NCBI RefSeq assembly: GCF_017084525.1
Contig: NZ_CP070950.1
Span: 2,480,001 to 2,544,000, forward strand
Length of the DNA stretch: 64,000 nucleotides
From: Conexibacter sp. SYSU D00693
GTDB lineage: Bacteria > Actinomycetota > Thermoleophilia > Solirubrobacterales > Solirubrobacteraceae
Reading direction: 5' to 3'
Made by a program: the position numbers and the translations under genes. Every line of letters starts with the position of its first letter. Position 1 is the first letter of the stretch. Below, piece after piece: positions 31,271 through 39,520 of this stretch. The notes under the pieces are model-generated. The model was not told the DNA's origin. It searched no databases and saw only the letters and a program-made list of their open reading frames with translations.

Positions 31271-32049
31271 GCGCGGTCCCTCCGGTTGCCGAGGAGCGTC
31301 ATCACCAGCAGCGTCGCCACGGCGATGACGGCGAGGAGCGCCGAGGCGGCGTAGGCCCCGGCGAGGTCGAAGTTCTGGAAGCGCTTCTCGACGAGGAGCG
31401 TGAGCGTCTCGGTCTCGCCCGAGATGTGGCCGGAGACGACGCTCACCGCCCCGAACTCGCCGATGGCCCGGGCGGTCGACAGGACGACGCCGTACGCGAC
31501 GCCCCAGCGGATCGACGGCAGCGTGATCCGCCACAGCGTCTGCCAGCGCGTCGCGCCGAGCGTGGCCGCCGCCTGCTCCTGCTCGTCGCCCACCTCGCGC
31601 AGGACCGGGACGACCTCGCGCACCACGAACGGCAGGCAGACGAAGGTCGTCGCGAGCACGATGCCCGGGAACGAGAAGAGCACCTGGAAGGGCAGGTCGG
31701 CCAGCCAGCCGTCGCGCCCGTAGAGCAGGACGAGCGACAGGCCGACCACGACCGGGGAGATCGCGAAGGGCAGGTCGATGACCGCGTCGAGCACCACGCG
31801 GACCGCGGGCTTGAGCCGGCCGCGGACGAGCAGCAACGCGGTCGCCACGCCGAGCACGACGTTGAGGACGACGGCGATCACCGCGACCTGGATCGTCAGC
31901 CAGAAGGCGCTGATCGCGGCGGGCGTGGTGACCGAGTCGTAGACCTCGCCCACCCCGGGCTCGAACGTCTTGAAGACGATGTAGCCGACGGGGACGACGA
32001 GCAGCGCGGCGAGGTAGCCGAGCGCGACGGTGCGCAGCGCGATCCTCAC
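31267..32049 (-). CDS. cysW: Sulfate ABC transporter permease CysW
   Basis: The 260-residue inner-membrane permease has six predicted helices and the cytoplasmic coupling loop [23 protein letters not shown], the EAA motif that docks on Cys[31 protein letters not shown] is typical of CysW. The start is GTG 32049, overlapping the cysT stop by 4 bases; extending the frame upstream leaves the family alignment. It pairs with CysT to form the transmembrane channel. Confidence 0.92.
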   Translation of the reverse strand: MRIALRTVALGYLAALLVVPVGYIVFKTFEPGVGEVYDSVTTPAAISAFWLTIQVAVIAVVLNVVLGVATALLLVRGRLKPAVRVVLDAVIDLPFAISPVVVGLSLVLLYGRDGWLADLPFQVLFSFPGIVLATTFVCLPFVVREVVPVLREVGDEQEQAAATLGATRWQTLWRITLPSIRWGVAYGVVLSTARAIGEFGAVSVVSGHISGETETLTLLVEKRFQNFDLAGAYAASALLAVIAVATLLVMTLLGNRRDRA

Positions 32050-32852
32050 GTGCCGCTCCGGCGCTCGAGGATCCGCAGGCCGAGCAGGACGACGAGCGAC
32101 AGGACGAGCAGGACGACGGAGACCGCCGCCGCGCCCGTCGCGTTGTCGGACTCGATCTGCTTGAAGACGTAGACCGAGGCCACCTGCGTGTCGAACGGCT
32201 TGCTGCCGCTGATGAGCACCACGGAGCCGAACTCGCCGACCGCGCGGGCGAAGGCCAGCGCCGCGCCGGAGAAGATCGCGGGCGCGAGGTTCGGGAGCAC
32301 CACGCGGCGGAACGTCGTCAGCGGCGAGGCGCCCAGCGACGCGGCCGCCTCCTCCATCTCGCGGTCGAGCTCGCGCAGCACGGGCTGGACGGCGCGGACC
32401 ACGAACGGCAGCGTCACGAAGGCCAGGGCGAGGAGCACCGACCATCGCGTGAAGGCGACCTCGCCGCCGTAGAGCGCCATGAGCGTCAGGCCGGCGACGA
32501 TCGTCGGCAGCGCGAACGGCAGGTCGATCAGCGTGTCGACCAGCCGCTTGCCGCGGAAGTCGTCACGGACGAGGACCCAGGCGATGAGCGTCCCGAGCAC
32601 CGCGTTGATCGCCGCGACCGCCAGGGAGATGAGGAGCGTGAACTCGAGGGCCGAGACGGCCTGGCGGGCCGAGACCGAGTCCCAGAACGCCTGCAGACCG
32701 CCGTCGGCGGAGCGCACGACGACGGCCGCGAGCGGCAGCAGCACGAGGATGCTGAGCCACAGCGTGACGACACCCAGGCCGAGCGCGCGAGCGCCCGGCC
32801 TGGGGACCGACGAACGACTGGCGCCCTGGGCGGGCAGCGCGGAGACGCTCAC
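32046..32852 (-). CDS. cysT: Sulfate ABC transporter permease CysT
   Basis: The 268-residue permease has six helices and the EAA loop [23 protein letters not shown] near residues 165-187. [17 protein letters not shown] and [15 protein letters not shown] are typical of CysT/CysU. GTG 32852 overlaps the cysP stop by 4 bases. A basic N-terminal segment precedes helix 1. Molybdate (ModB) permeases are related, but the CysP partner and two-permease layout support sulfate. Confidence 0.92.
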   Translation of the reverse strand: MSVSALPAQGASRSSVPRPGARALGLGVVTLWLSILVLLPLAAVVVRSADGGLQAFWDSVSARQAVSALEFTLLISLAVAAINAVLGTLIAWVLVRDDFRGKRLVDTLIDLPFALPTIVAGLTLMALYGGEVAFTRWSVLLALAFVTLPFVVRAVQPVLRELDREMEEAAASLGASPLTTFRRVVLPNLAPAIFSGAALAFARAVGEFGSVVLISGSKPFDTQVASVYVFKQIESDNATGAAAVSVVLLVLSLVVLLGLRILERRSGT

Positions 32853-33814
32853 TTGGCGGTGGACACCCCCGCGTCCTCCTCGATCTTCGCGATGGAGCCC
32901 TTCTCGGGGTCGAAGAGCGCGTCGTTGACCTTCGACCAGCCACCGAGGTCCTCGATCGTCTTGAGCTCGCCGACCTTCGTCTGCGGGCCGCTCGGCGGGT
33001 CGTAGCCCCACGCGTCGAAGTGCTTCTGGCCCTCGTCGCTGACGACGTAGTCCAGGAACGTCCTCGCCGCCGGCGGCGCGCCCTTGGTGGTCGCGCCGAG
33101 GATGTCAATCTGCAGCGTGTCGTCGGGGACGACCAGGTCGACGTCCTCGCCCTTCTTCTGGGCGGTCACCGTCTCGTACTCGTAGGAGAGCAGGACGTCG
33201 CCCTCGCCGCCGGTGAAGGTCTGCAGCGCCTCGCGGCCGGACTTCGGCTGCACCGGGACGTGGTCCTCGATGAGCTGCTTGACGAAGTCCAGGCCGCCGT
33301 GGGCGTAGGCGCCCAGGAGGTTCCACTTGGCCGCGCCGCTCATGAACGGGTTGGGCGTGATGACCTCGACGCCGGGCTTCAGGAGGTCGTCCCAGCCCTT
33401 GATGCCCTTGGGGTTGCCCTTGCGGACGGTGAAGGCGACGACGGAGGTCGAGACCTTCTGGAACCGGTCGACCAGGCCCGCCTTCTGCAGGCGGGTCATG
33501 TCGGGCTCCACGGAGAAGGAGACGACGTCGGCCTCGAGGCCCGCCTCGACCGCACGGCTCTGGTCGCCCGAGGCGCCGAAGGAGGTCTTGAAGCGCGTGC
33601 CCGCGCCCGCCTCGGTCTTCTGGAAGGCGGGGATGAGCTCGTCGTAGACGACCTGCGGGGTCGAGTAGGCGACGAGCGACAGCTGGGCACCGGAGCCGCC
33701 GGACGCGGAGCCGCCGGCGTCGCCGGAGTCCTTGGTGTCCGACGCGCCGCCGCAACCGGCGACCGCGAGCGTCGCGGCCGCCACCGCCGGCAGGGCAAAC
33801 AGGCGAATCCTCAT
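32849..33814 (-). CDS. cysP: Sulfate-binding lipoprotein CysP/Sbp
   Basis: The 321-residue precursor has a lipoprotein signal with lipobox LAVAGC (Cys21), so it is anchored outside the membrane. After a Gly/Ser linker come the periplasmic-binding-protein segments typical of Sbp/CysP: VAYSTPQVVYDELIPAFQ, TSFGASGDQSRAVEAGLEADVV, RKGNPKGIKGWDDLLKPGVEV, TPNPFMSGAAKWNLLGAYAHG and ALQTFTGGEGDVLLSYEYE. It delivers sulfate to CysT/CysW. ATG 33814 is preceded by a purine-rich AAGGTG. Confidence 0.94.
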   Translation of the reverse strand: MRIRLFALPAVAAATLAVAGCGGASDTKDSGDAGGSASGGSGAQLSLVAYSTPQVVYDELIPAFQKTEAGAGTRFKTSFGASGDQSRAVEAGLEADVVSFSVEPDMTRLQKAGLVDRFQKVSTSVVAFTVRKGNPKGIKGWDDLLKPGVEVITPNPFMSGAAKWNLLGAYAHGGLDFVKQLIEDHVPVQPKSGREALQTFTGGEGDVLLSYEYETVTAQKKGEDVDLVVPDDTLQIDILGATTKGAPPAARTFLDYVVSDEGQKHFDAWGYDPPSGPQTKVGELKTIEDLGGWSKVNDALFDPEKGSIAKIEEDAGVSTAK

Positions 33815-33818
33815 GTGG

Positions 33819-33835
33819 TTTTACACCTTTTCACC
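33819..33835 (-). promoter_or_regulatory. Direct repeat GGTGAAAA-GGTGTAAAA upstream of cysP
   Basis: Two adjacent near-identical 8-9 base units lie just before the cysP start. They also contain its ribosome-binding-like AAGGTG. They could be an operator for a sulfur regulator or simply a purine-rich leader. Confidence 0.3.
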
Positions 33836-33870
33836 CTTGTCAAGTGGGAAGGTCCAGAAGGGCGCGCCGC

Positions 33871-33876
33871 TAGGGT
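33871..33876 (+). promoter_or_regulatory. -10-like box TAGGGT before the 33887 membrane protein
   Basis: The TANNNT box ends 10 bases before TTG 33887. It overlaps the alternative GTG 33875, which argues against that start. Confidence 0.4.
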
Positions 33877-33886
33877 GGCCTGCGCC

Positions 33887-35302
33887 TTGCGAGCCCGCCG
33901 CCTCGCTGTCCTCCTCGCCCCCGCCCTGCTGCTCGTCGCGCCGTCGCCGGCGTCGGCCCACGGGCTCGTGCAGCGCGCCGACCTGCCGATCCCCGAGTGG
34001 CTGTTCGGCTGGGCCGCCGCGCTCGTGCTGGTGGTGTCGTTCGTCGCCCTCGCGGTGCTGTGGAGCGAGCCGCGGCTCGAACGCCGGGGCCCCGGGGCGG
34101 CGTCGCCCGGGACCGCCGCCGGCCGGGCGCTCGCGTCGCGGCCGGTCGTCGTCGCGTGCCAGGCGGTCGGGCTCGCCCTGCTGGCGCTCGTCGTCTGGGC
34201 GGGTCTGGCGGGGACGCAGAGCCCCGACGCGAACATCGCGCCGACCCTCTTCTACGTCGTCTTCTGGGTCGGCCTGGTGGTCGCGTCGCTGCTGCTGGGC
34301 GACGTCTTCCGGGCCTTCAACCCGTGGCGGACCCTCGGGCGGCTCGTCGACCGCGTGCGGCCGGGTGCCCCGGCGCCCTATCCCGAGGGGCTCGGGCTCT
34401 GGCCGGCGACGCTCGGGCTCTTCGGCTTCACGGTCCTGGAGCTCGTCCTCACCGACGGCTCGAAGCCCGAGGTCATCGCCTGGGCGGCGGTCCTCTACAC
34501 CGTGGTGCAGCTCGCGGGCGCGTGGCGCTTCGGCGGCGAGACGTGGAGCGCGCGCGGCGAGGCGTTCGGCGTCTGGTTCGGGCTCGTGGCGCGCATCGGG
34601 GCCTTCGAGGCGCGCGACGGGGCGGTGCGGCTGCGCCGGCCGCTCGAGGCGCTCGCGCGCGTGACCCCCGTGCCCGGGATGGTGGCGCTCATGGTCGTCG
34701 CGATCGGGACGGTGACCTTCGACGGGCTCTCGAGCGGCTCGCTGTGGGCCGACACGCTGCAGCCGCCGCTCTTCGACGGCTTCGACGCGGTGGTGGGCGC
34801 GACGCTCGCGGAGGAGCTCACGGCGCTCGTCGGGCTCGTGGGCTGCACGCTGCTCGTCGGCCTCTTCTACCGGCTGGGCATCGCGGGCGCGCGGACCGTC
34901 GGCGGCGGCTTCTCCGAGGCGCGGCTGCGCGACGCGTTCATCCACTCGCTCGTGCCGATCGCCGTCGTCTACGTGCTCGCGCACTACCTGTCGTTCCTCG
35001 TCTTCAACGGCCAGGCGATCGTCTACCTGGCGTCCGACCCGCTCGGCAAGGGCTGGGACGTGCTCGGGACGGCGTCCTCGGCGATCGACTTCTCCGTCCT
35101 GAGCCAGTCGGCGATCTGGTACCTGCAGGTCGGCTGCGTGGTGCTCGGCCACGTGGCGGCGCTGGCGCTCGCGCACGACCGGGCGCTCGTGCTCTACGAC
35201 AAGCCGCAGCTGGCGGTCCGCTCGCAGTACTGGATGCTGGCGGTGATGGTCGGCTTCACGAGCCTCGCGCTGTGGCTGCTGGCGTCGGCGGGGGCGTCGT
35301 GA
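33887..35302 (+). CDS. Polytopic membrane protein of the type often labelled fenitrothion hydrolase
   Basis: The 471-residue precursor has a signal peptide (MRARRLAVLLAPALLLVAPSPASA split before HGL) and about ten further hydrophobic segments. The mature protein begins with HGLVQRADLPIPEWLFGW, recalled from actinobacterial proteins annotated as fenitrothion hydrolase. That name comes from weak similarity to FedA and does not prove the activity. RAFNPWRTLGR and the late helix FIHSLVPIAVVYVLAHYLSFLV with His are notable. TTG 33887 is preferred for signal-peptide shape and box spacing; GTG 33875 is possible. The stop overlaps the lipoprotein gene by 4 bases, suggesting a shared envelope role. 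Confidence 0.72.
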   Translation: MRARRLAVLLAPALLLVAPSPASAHGLVQRADLPIPEWLFGWAAALVLVVSFVALAVLWSEPRLERRGPGAASPGTAAGRALASRPVVVACQAVGLALLALVVWAGLAGTQSPDANIAPTLFYVVFWVGLVVASLLLGDVFRAFNPWRTLGRLVDRVRPGAPAPYPEGLGLWPATLGLFGFTVLELVLTDGSKPEVIAWAAVLYTVVQLAGAWRFGGETWSARGEAFGVWFGLVARIGAFEARDGAVRLRRPLEALARVTPVPGMVALMVVAIGTVTFDGLSSGSLWADTLQPPLFDGFDAVVGATLAEELTALVGLVGCTLLVGLFYRLGIAGARTVGGGFSEARLRDAFIHSLVPIAVVYVLAHYLSFLVFNGQAIVYLASDPLGKGWDVLGTASSAIDFSVLSQSAIWYLQVGCVVLGHVAALALAHDRALVLYDKPQLAVRSQYWMLAVMVGFTSLALWLLASAGAS

Positions 35303-36222
35303 GGCGCGCGGCCGTCCTGCTCGCGGCGGCCGTGGTCGTGGCGGGGTGTGGGTCCTCGTCGGACGGCGGCGGCGGTGGCCGCGGCGGCGGATCGGGCTCG
35401 TACTCCGGGTCCTCGGCGCTCGTCGACCGCGACGCCGCGCCGCCGTACGTCAACTCGATCGTCCCGCGGCCCGACGGCTCGCTGCTGCTGACGACGAACA
35501 AGGGCTTCTGGCGCGTCTCGGCGCAGGGGCGGCTCACGCCGGTGCGCGACGCGAAGGTCGTCGCCTCGGACGGGGCGTCGCGCGTGGGGACGTTCCTCGA
35601 GGTCGCCGACGTCGGGACCGACGAGCTCTACGGCTCGGGCCATCCGGATCCGGGCGGGACGCTGCCGGAGTACCTCGGCGTCATGCGCTCCCAGGACGGC
35701 GGGCGGACCTGGAACGTCATCTCGCGGCTGGGCCGCGCCGACATCCACGAGTTCCGCCGCAACGGGACGACGCTCTACCTGTGGGACGCGGTCCAGGGCG
35801 CGGTGCTCGTCTCCGAGGACGGGCTGCGCTCGTTCCAGGAGCGCTTCACGCCGCGCCAGCTCATCTACAGCCTGGTCGTCGACCCCGAGGACCCGGACTT
35901 CCTGCTCATCACGACCGGCGAGGAGACGTTCAAGTCGACCGACCAGGGCCGGACGTGGAAGCCGTCGGGGCTCGCGGTGGCGCCGCGGCTGCTGTGGCTG
36001 CAGAGCGGCGAGCTCTTCCGGGCGACGCAGGAGGGCGACGTCGAGCAGTCCTCCGACCGGGGCGCGACGTGGAAGCGCGTCGGCCGCCTGCCGGGACCGG
36101 TGGAGGAGCTCGAGGGGCTCGACGCGCGGCGGCTGTACGCGGCCCTGGGCGACGGCTCGGTGGCCCGCTCGACCGACGGCGGGCGCACCTGGTCGGTCAT
36201 GCTCGAGGCCCCGGACGCCTGA
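35299..36222 (+). CDS. Lipoprotein with BNR/sortilin-like beta-propeller repeats
   Basis: The 307-residue precursor has a lipobox VVVAGC (Cys17) followed by a Gly/Ser-rich spacer. The rest shows repeated BNR/sialidase-type Asp-box motifs: SQDGGRTWNV, SEDGLRSF, STDQGRTWKP, SSDRGATWKR and STDGGRTWSV, about 35-50 residues apart, which predict a beta-propeller on the outer face of the membrane. Similar proteins occur among photosystem-assembly and glycosidase-like lipoproteins, but no catalytic residues can be assigned. The GTG start overlaps the preceding membrane protein by 4 bases, so the two are probably translated together. Confidence 0.75.
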   Translation: MRRAAVLLAAAVVVAGCGSSSDGGGGGRGGGSGSYSGSSALVDRDAAPPYVNSIVPRPDGSLLLTTNKGFWRVSAQGRLTPVRDAKVVASDGASRVGTFLEVADVGTDELYGSGHPDPGGTLPEYLGVMRSQDGGRTWNVISRLGRADIHEFRRNGTTLYLWDAVQGAVLVSEDGLRSFQERFTPRQLIYSLVVDPEDPDFLLITTGEETFKSTDQGRTWKPSGLAVAPRLLWLQSGELFRATQEGDVEQSSDRGATWKRVGRLPGPVEELEGLDARRLYAALGDGSVARSTDGGRTWSVMLEAPDA

Positions 36223-36247
36223 GCGGGTCGGCCGCCGGGCGCGCCGC

Positions 36248-36253
36248 TAGCGT
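36248..36253 (+). promoter_or_regulatory. -10-like box TAGCGT before the ThyX-like gene
   Basis: The TANNNT box ends 10 bases before GTG 36264. Confidence 0.4.
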
Positions 36254-36263
36254 ACGCGCCCCC

Positions 36264-37859
36264 GTGCCCCACCCGGTCGAGTCCTTCAGCCCTGAGGAGC
36301 AGGCGCGCCTCGCGCCCCACTTCTCGAACCTCGACCGGCCGGTCTTCGCCCTCGTCGGGCTGCCCGAGACGGTCAAGGGCGCGCTGTTCGCGCGCTACTC
36401 GCGCTACGGCGGGACGCTGCGGCGGCTGTTCCTCGACGAGTTCGCCGACTCGCTGCCGGCGGGGGCCGGCGAGGCGGCGGCCGCGTCCTCGGAGGTCGAG
36501 GGCGAGCGCGCGGCGCAGCTCTACGAGCGGATCTTCCTGGGCTACGGGGACGACTCCGTCGCCCAGCTCGGCGGCGCGCACGTCGCGTGCGAGTGGGTCT
36601 CGAACGTCCTGACGAAGGTCCTCCAGCGCCCGCGGCTGGCGTCGTACCTCGAGCAGTCCACGCGCTACATCGCCTACGACGCGCCGGTGCCGGGCGGGGG
36701 CTACCGCTACTTCCGCGACCCGTCGCTGGGGGCGGAGTACGAGCAGGCGATGGACGCGCTGTTCGACACGTACGCGGGCTGCCTCCCGCGCGTCCGGGCG
36801 TGGGTCGACGACGCGTTCCCGGGCGACCCGTCGCCGGCGCGCGACCGGGCGGTGCAGGCCAAGGCGCTGGACCTCCTGCGCGGGCTGCTGCCGGCCGCGT
36901 CGCTGTCGCACATGGGCATCTACGCGAGCGGCCAGGCCTACGAGCAGCTCATCCTGCACCTGCTGGCCCACCCGCTGCCCGAGGCGCGCGCCTACGGGCG
37001 GATGGTGCTCGAGGCGGTCCAGGCGGTGATGCCGTCGTTCGTCGCGCGGGTGGAGCGGCCCGACCGCGGTGGCGACTGGGTGTCGTTCCTCCAGGAGCGC
37101 GACGCGGCGGCCGGGCGCTGGGTGCAGCGGCTGGGGCTCGATCGCGAGGCCGGCGCAGGCGACGACCGCCCGTCGGTGAAGCTCCTGCACGTCGACGGCG
37201 ACGAGGAGGGCCTGCTCGCGGCGCTGCTGTTCGAGGCCTCCGGCGTGAGCGAGGAGACGGCACGCATCCGGCTCGCGGCGCTGTCGGGTGACGAGCGGCT
37301 GGCGCTCCTGCGCGACCTCGTGGGCGAGCGGCGCAACCGCCGCCACCGTCCGGGCCGCGGCTTCGAGAGCGTCCGCTACCGCTTCGAGGTCGTCTCGGAC
37401 TACGGCGCGTTCCGTGACCTGCAGCGCCACCGGATGCTGACGGTGCAGTGGCAGCAGCTCGGCCCGCACCTCGGCGCCGGCGTGCCCGACGAGGTCGACG
37501 CCGCGGGCTGCGGGGACGACTTCCGCCGCGCGCTCGAGGTCTCGCGGGGGGCGTGGCAGCGCCTGGCCGACGGCGGTCGTTCGCGCGAGGCGCTCTACGC
37601 GCTGTGCCTCGGCTACCGGATCCGCTATGTGCTGGACCTCAACGCGCGCGAGGCGATGCAGCTCATCGAGCTGCGCTCCGGCCGCGAGGGCCATCCCTCC
37701 TACCGCGCGGTCGCGCACGAGATGCACCGCCAGATCTCCGCCGTCCATCCGGCGATCGGGGCGGCCATGACCCACGTCGACACGGAGGCGGAGCCGCGCC
37801 TCGAGCGCATCCTCAGCGAGATGCGCACCCAGGCCAAGCGCGACGCGCTGGCCCGCTAG
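36264..37859 (+). CDS. Two-domain ThyX-like (FAD-dependent thymidylate synthase) protein
   Basis: The 531-residue protein looks like two ThyX-like halves. The N-half has RPRLASYLEQSTRY at residues 122-135, matching RHRxxSxNExSxRY of ThyX except that His is replaced by Pro and NE by LE. The C-half has LQRHRMLTVQWQQLG at about 386-400, which keeps RHR but loses the rest, and later AREAMQLIELRSGREGHPSYR, resembling the ThyX C-terminal R-x-x-x-L-R-x-x-x-x-A region. ThyX proteins are normally 220-260 residues, so a duplication with shared duties is likely. Whether it makes dTMP is uncertain; it could be a flavoprotein with another role. Confidence 0.75.
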   Translation: MPHPVESFSPEEQARLAPHFSNLDRPVFALVGLPETVKGALFARYSRYGGTLRRLFLDEFADSLPAGAGEAAAASSEVEGERAAQLYERIFLGYGDDSVAQLGGAHVACEWVSNVLTKVLQRPRLASYLEQSTRYIAYDAPVPGGGYRYFRDPSLGAEYEQAMDALFDTYAGCLPRVRAWVDDAFPGDPSPARDRAVQAKALDLLRGLLPAASLSHMGIYASGQAYEQLILHLLAHPLPEARAYGRMVLEAVQAVMPSFVARVERPDRGGDWVSFLQERDAAAGRWVQRLGLDREAGAGDDRPSVKLLHVDGDEEGLLAALLFEASGVSEETARIRLAALSGDERLALLRDLVGERRNRRHRPGRGFESVRYRFEVVSDYGAFRDLQRHRMLTVQWQQLGPHLGAGVPDEVDAAGCGDDFRRALEVSRGAWQRLADGGRSREALYALCLGYRIRYVLDLNAREAMQLIELRSGREGHPSYRAVAHEMHRQISAVHPAIGAAMTHVDTEAEPRLERILSEMRTQAKRDALAR

Positions 37860-37865
37860 GCGTCG

Positions 37866-38294
37866 TCAGTCGCCGGTCTCGAACTTGCGGAAGACCGACG
37901 GCGAGAGCGCGCCCTGGCGGTCGGCGACCTGGAAGCGCAGGCGGTAGACGCCGACGCCGAAGAAGCGGTCGCCCAGGATCCAGCTGACCTCGTGGGTCTG
38001 GCAGCGTGAGCGCTGCGTGCGCGTGAAGCGCCGGAACTGCGTGGCGTTGACCGTCGGCGGGGTCTCGAAGGTCGTGTCCTGCTCGCGCACGCGGACCGTG
38101 ACACGGCCGCGCTGCGCGCACACCCGGACGCGCGCGGCGACCTCCACCTCGTAGTCCGGCCCCGGAGGCCCGAGCCCGGTCTGCGTGACCTGGAGGCCGG
38201 CGATCCGCGGGCGGGCCTGGGCGCTGGCCGCTGGCGCAAGCGCCACCAGGACGCCTGCGACCGCGGCGACGACCGCCGCCCGGCTCCCGCGCAC
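37866..38294 (-). CDS. Secreted protein of unknown function
   Basis: The 142-residue precursor has a clear signal peptide (residues 1-25, cleavage after ASA). The mature part of about 115 residues is beta-rich, contains a Cys in VRVCAQRGRV and another in RSRCQTHEV that could pair, and has charged surfaces. It may be an Ig-like or PKD-like extracellular domain, but no family is recognised. It lies 5 bases after the DUF2277 gene on the same strand and is probably co-transcribed with it. GTG 38294 is the first plausible start. Confidence 0.65.
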   Translation of the reverse strand: MRGSRAAVVAAVAGVLVALAPAASAQARPRIAGLQVTQTGLGPPGPDYEVEVAARVRVCAQRGRVTVRVREQDTTFETPPTVNATQFRRFTRTQRSRCQTHEVSWILGDRFFGVGVYRLRFQVADRQGALSPSVFRKFETGD

Positions 38295-38299
38295 GACGC

Positions 38300-38569
38300 C
38301 TAGGCGGCGTAGCGCGCCTGGGCGCGAGCGCGGGCCTTGGCGGCCTCGACCTCGCGGTCCTTCGGCGGCGCGGTCGTCACGAGCTCGGCCAGCAGCTCAC
38401 GCGTGACGGCGGCGACGGCCTCGACGGCGCGGTCGAAGGCCTCCTCGTTGGCCTTCGACGGCTTCGTCGACCCGCTGACCTTGCGCACGTACTGCAGGGC
38501 GGCGGCATGCACCTCGTCCTGCGTCGCAGGCGGCTCGAAGTTGTGCAGCGTGCGGATGTTGCGGCACAT
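38300..38569 (-). CDS. DUF2277 family protein
   Basis: The 89-residue cytoplasmic protein begins MCRNIRTLHNFEPPATQDEV and continues with FVRK-like YVRKVSGSTKPSKANEEAFD and TTAPPKDREVEAAKARARAQ, the text of DUF2277. It is helical, short and without known activity; the conserved N-terminal Cys-Arg-Asn is unusual. The start ATG is preceded at exactly 6 bases by TACCCT, as for a leaderless transcript. A divergent membrane-protein gene begins 18 bases away. Confidence 0.85.
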   Translation of the reverse strand: MCRNIRTLHNFEPPATQDEVHAAALQYVRKVSGSTKPSKANEEAFDRAVEAVAAVTRELLAELVTTAPPKDREVEAAKARARAQARYAA

Positions 38570-38575
38570 GCGCCA

Positions 38576-38581
38576 AGGGTA
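38576..38581 (-). promoter_or_regulatory. -10 box TACCCT for the DUF2277 gene
   Basis: The box ends 6 bases before ATG 38569. It overlaps a TAGTCC (38580-38585) facing the divergent gene, so the two -10 regions share bases. Confidence 0.5.
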
Positions 38582-38587
38582 GTCCGA

Positions 38588-38806
38588 ATGGTGATGCCTG
38601 ACGAGGCCCTCGCCCAGCTCCGCTGGCAGCTGGTGCGCGTCGCCTGGGTGGTCGGTGTCGTCACCGCGCTGGCGACCGTCGCATGGCTTGTCGGGCTCAA
38701 CGACGATGGGCCGCTCGACGAGACGGTCCTCATCCTCGCGTGCACCGCCCTGGTGCTCACCGTGGAGGCGGCGGCGAGCCTCGTTCGTCGAGCCCGGGGC
38801 GGGTGA
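38588..38806 (+). CDS. Two-helix membrane protein, member of a local paralogous family
   Basis: The 72-residue product has two transmembrane helices (AWVVGVVTALATVAWLVGL and TVLILACTALVLTVEAAASL) joined by the turn NDDGPLDE. This turn matches SGPLDE in the 39962 protein and GDPIDQ in the 40387 protein. It lacks the GRAVEHW-type tail of the others. ATG 38594 is an alternative start, only two codons in. It is the first of about five related small genes lying within 2.3 kb. Confidence 0.65.
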   Translation: MVMPDEALAQLRWQLVRVAWVVGVVTALATVAWLVGLNDDGPLDETVLILACTALVLTVEAAASLVRRARGG

Positions 38807-38855
38807 GACTGGGGCCCCCGGCATCTCACGCCTGCGAAGGGGTAGCCCGAAGGAC

Positions 38856-39308
38856 ATGTCGGACGAGGCCCCCGTCCCACCACGACACGGACGCCCCGAC
38901 CACGATCCACCGCTCGCCTGCCGCGCCAACGCGCTCAAGGCCAGCCACACGCCTGTGCCTGCCCGCGTCGCGGATCGCCCAGCCGCCACCGGCGATGACG
39001 AGGAACCGGGACTTCCGGCGGTCGCCCTCCACCTGGCCGCCACCGTGGGGATCGCCTTCGCCGGCGGGGCCACCCTCTTCTGGCTCTTCGGATGGATCGA
39101 CGGTCTCAACCACGCGGTCTGGGTCGCGTGTGGCTGCCTCATCGCCTTTCTCGCCACCGCCTTCGGCCGGACGCGACGGGGCCGAGCCGTGAGCGAGTGG
39201 TGGCAGGACATGGGCCGGGCTCGTGCCGAGCCGCTCTCGGACGAGGAGCGCGAGGCGCTCCACGTCCCCTACGTCGAGCGCGACCCCAAGTCCCTGCGCC
39301 ACTTCTGA
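38856..39308 (+). CDS. Two-helix membrane protein with GRAVSEWW tail, local paralogous family
   Basis: The 150-residue protein has a disordered, Pro- and His-rich N-terminus of about 55 residues. Two helices follow (AVALHLAATVGIAFAGGATL and VWVACGCLIAFLATAFG) around the turn FGWIDGLNHA, and the tail is GRTRRGRAVSEWWQDMG. The turn and tail align with the 39962 and 40387 products. The last 35 residues are acidic to mixed. AAGGA lies a few bases before ATG 38856. It has no known function. Confidence 0.65.
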   Translation: MSDEAPVPPRHGRPDHDPPLACRANALKASHTPVPARVADRPAATGDDEEPGLPAVALHLAATVGIAFAGGATLFWLFGWIDGLNHAVWVACGCLIAFLATAFGRTRRGRAVSEWWQDMGRARAEPLSDEEREALHVPYVERDPKSLRHF

Positions 39309-39316
39309 CCGGCCCC

Positions 39317-39348
39317 GTGAAAGAAGGGGTCAGACCCCTGGTGCTCAC
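39317..39348. repeat. Palindrome with core GGGGTCAGACCCC
   Basis: An imperfect inverted repeat with GTGA/TCAC outer ends and a perfect 13-base core GGGGTCAGACCCC, just after the 38856 gene. The same core occurs at 40822-40846. Confidence 0.8.
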
Positions 39349-39374
39349 ACGCCGGGGATGGGCCTAGGCCTCGC

Positions 39375-39407
39375 GTGCGAAAAAGGGGACAGTCCCCTTC
39401 TTCGCAC
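39375..39407. repeat. Palindrome with core GGGGACAGTCCCC
   Basis: A 33-base inverted repeat with one mismatch in 16-base arms. The core is the same family as at 14799-14827 inside cobE. Confidence 0.88.
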
Positions 39408-39417
39408 GGGCTGCGTG

Positions 39418-39443
39418 AGGAGAAAGGGTCAGGCCCCTTCTTC
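39418..39443. repeat. Decayed palindrome (AAGGGTCAGGCCCCTT core)
   Basis: It has arms similar to the neighbouring repeats, with several mismatches. It is probably a degenerate copy of the GGGGTCAGACCCC type. Confidence 0.6.
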
Positions 39444-39520
39444 AGGGGACGGTCGTCGGAGCGCCTGACCACTCGGCGAACGTGCTGGCAGACGAGCGGC
39501 GGAGGTGGTCTCATCGGCAC

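Noticed and set aside
33838-33843. TTGACA as the -35 box of cysP
   Set aside because: No TANNNT-like element lies at 16-19 bases, and the space to the start codon is too short for a normal promoter.
39309-39520. Small genes within the repeat-rich gap
   Set aside because: Short frames here consist mainly of palindrome translations and have no ribosome-binding sites or conserved content.
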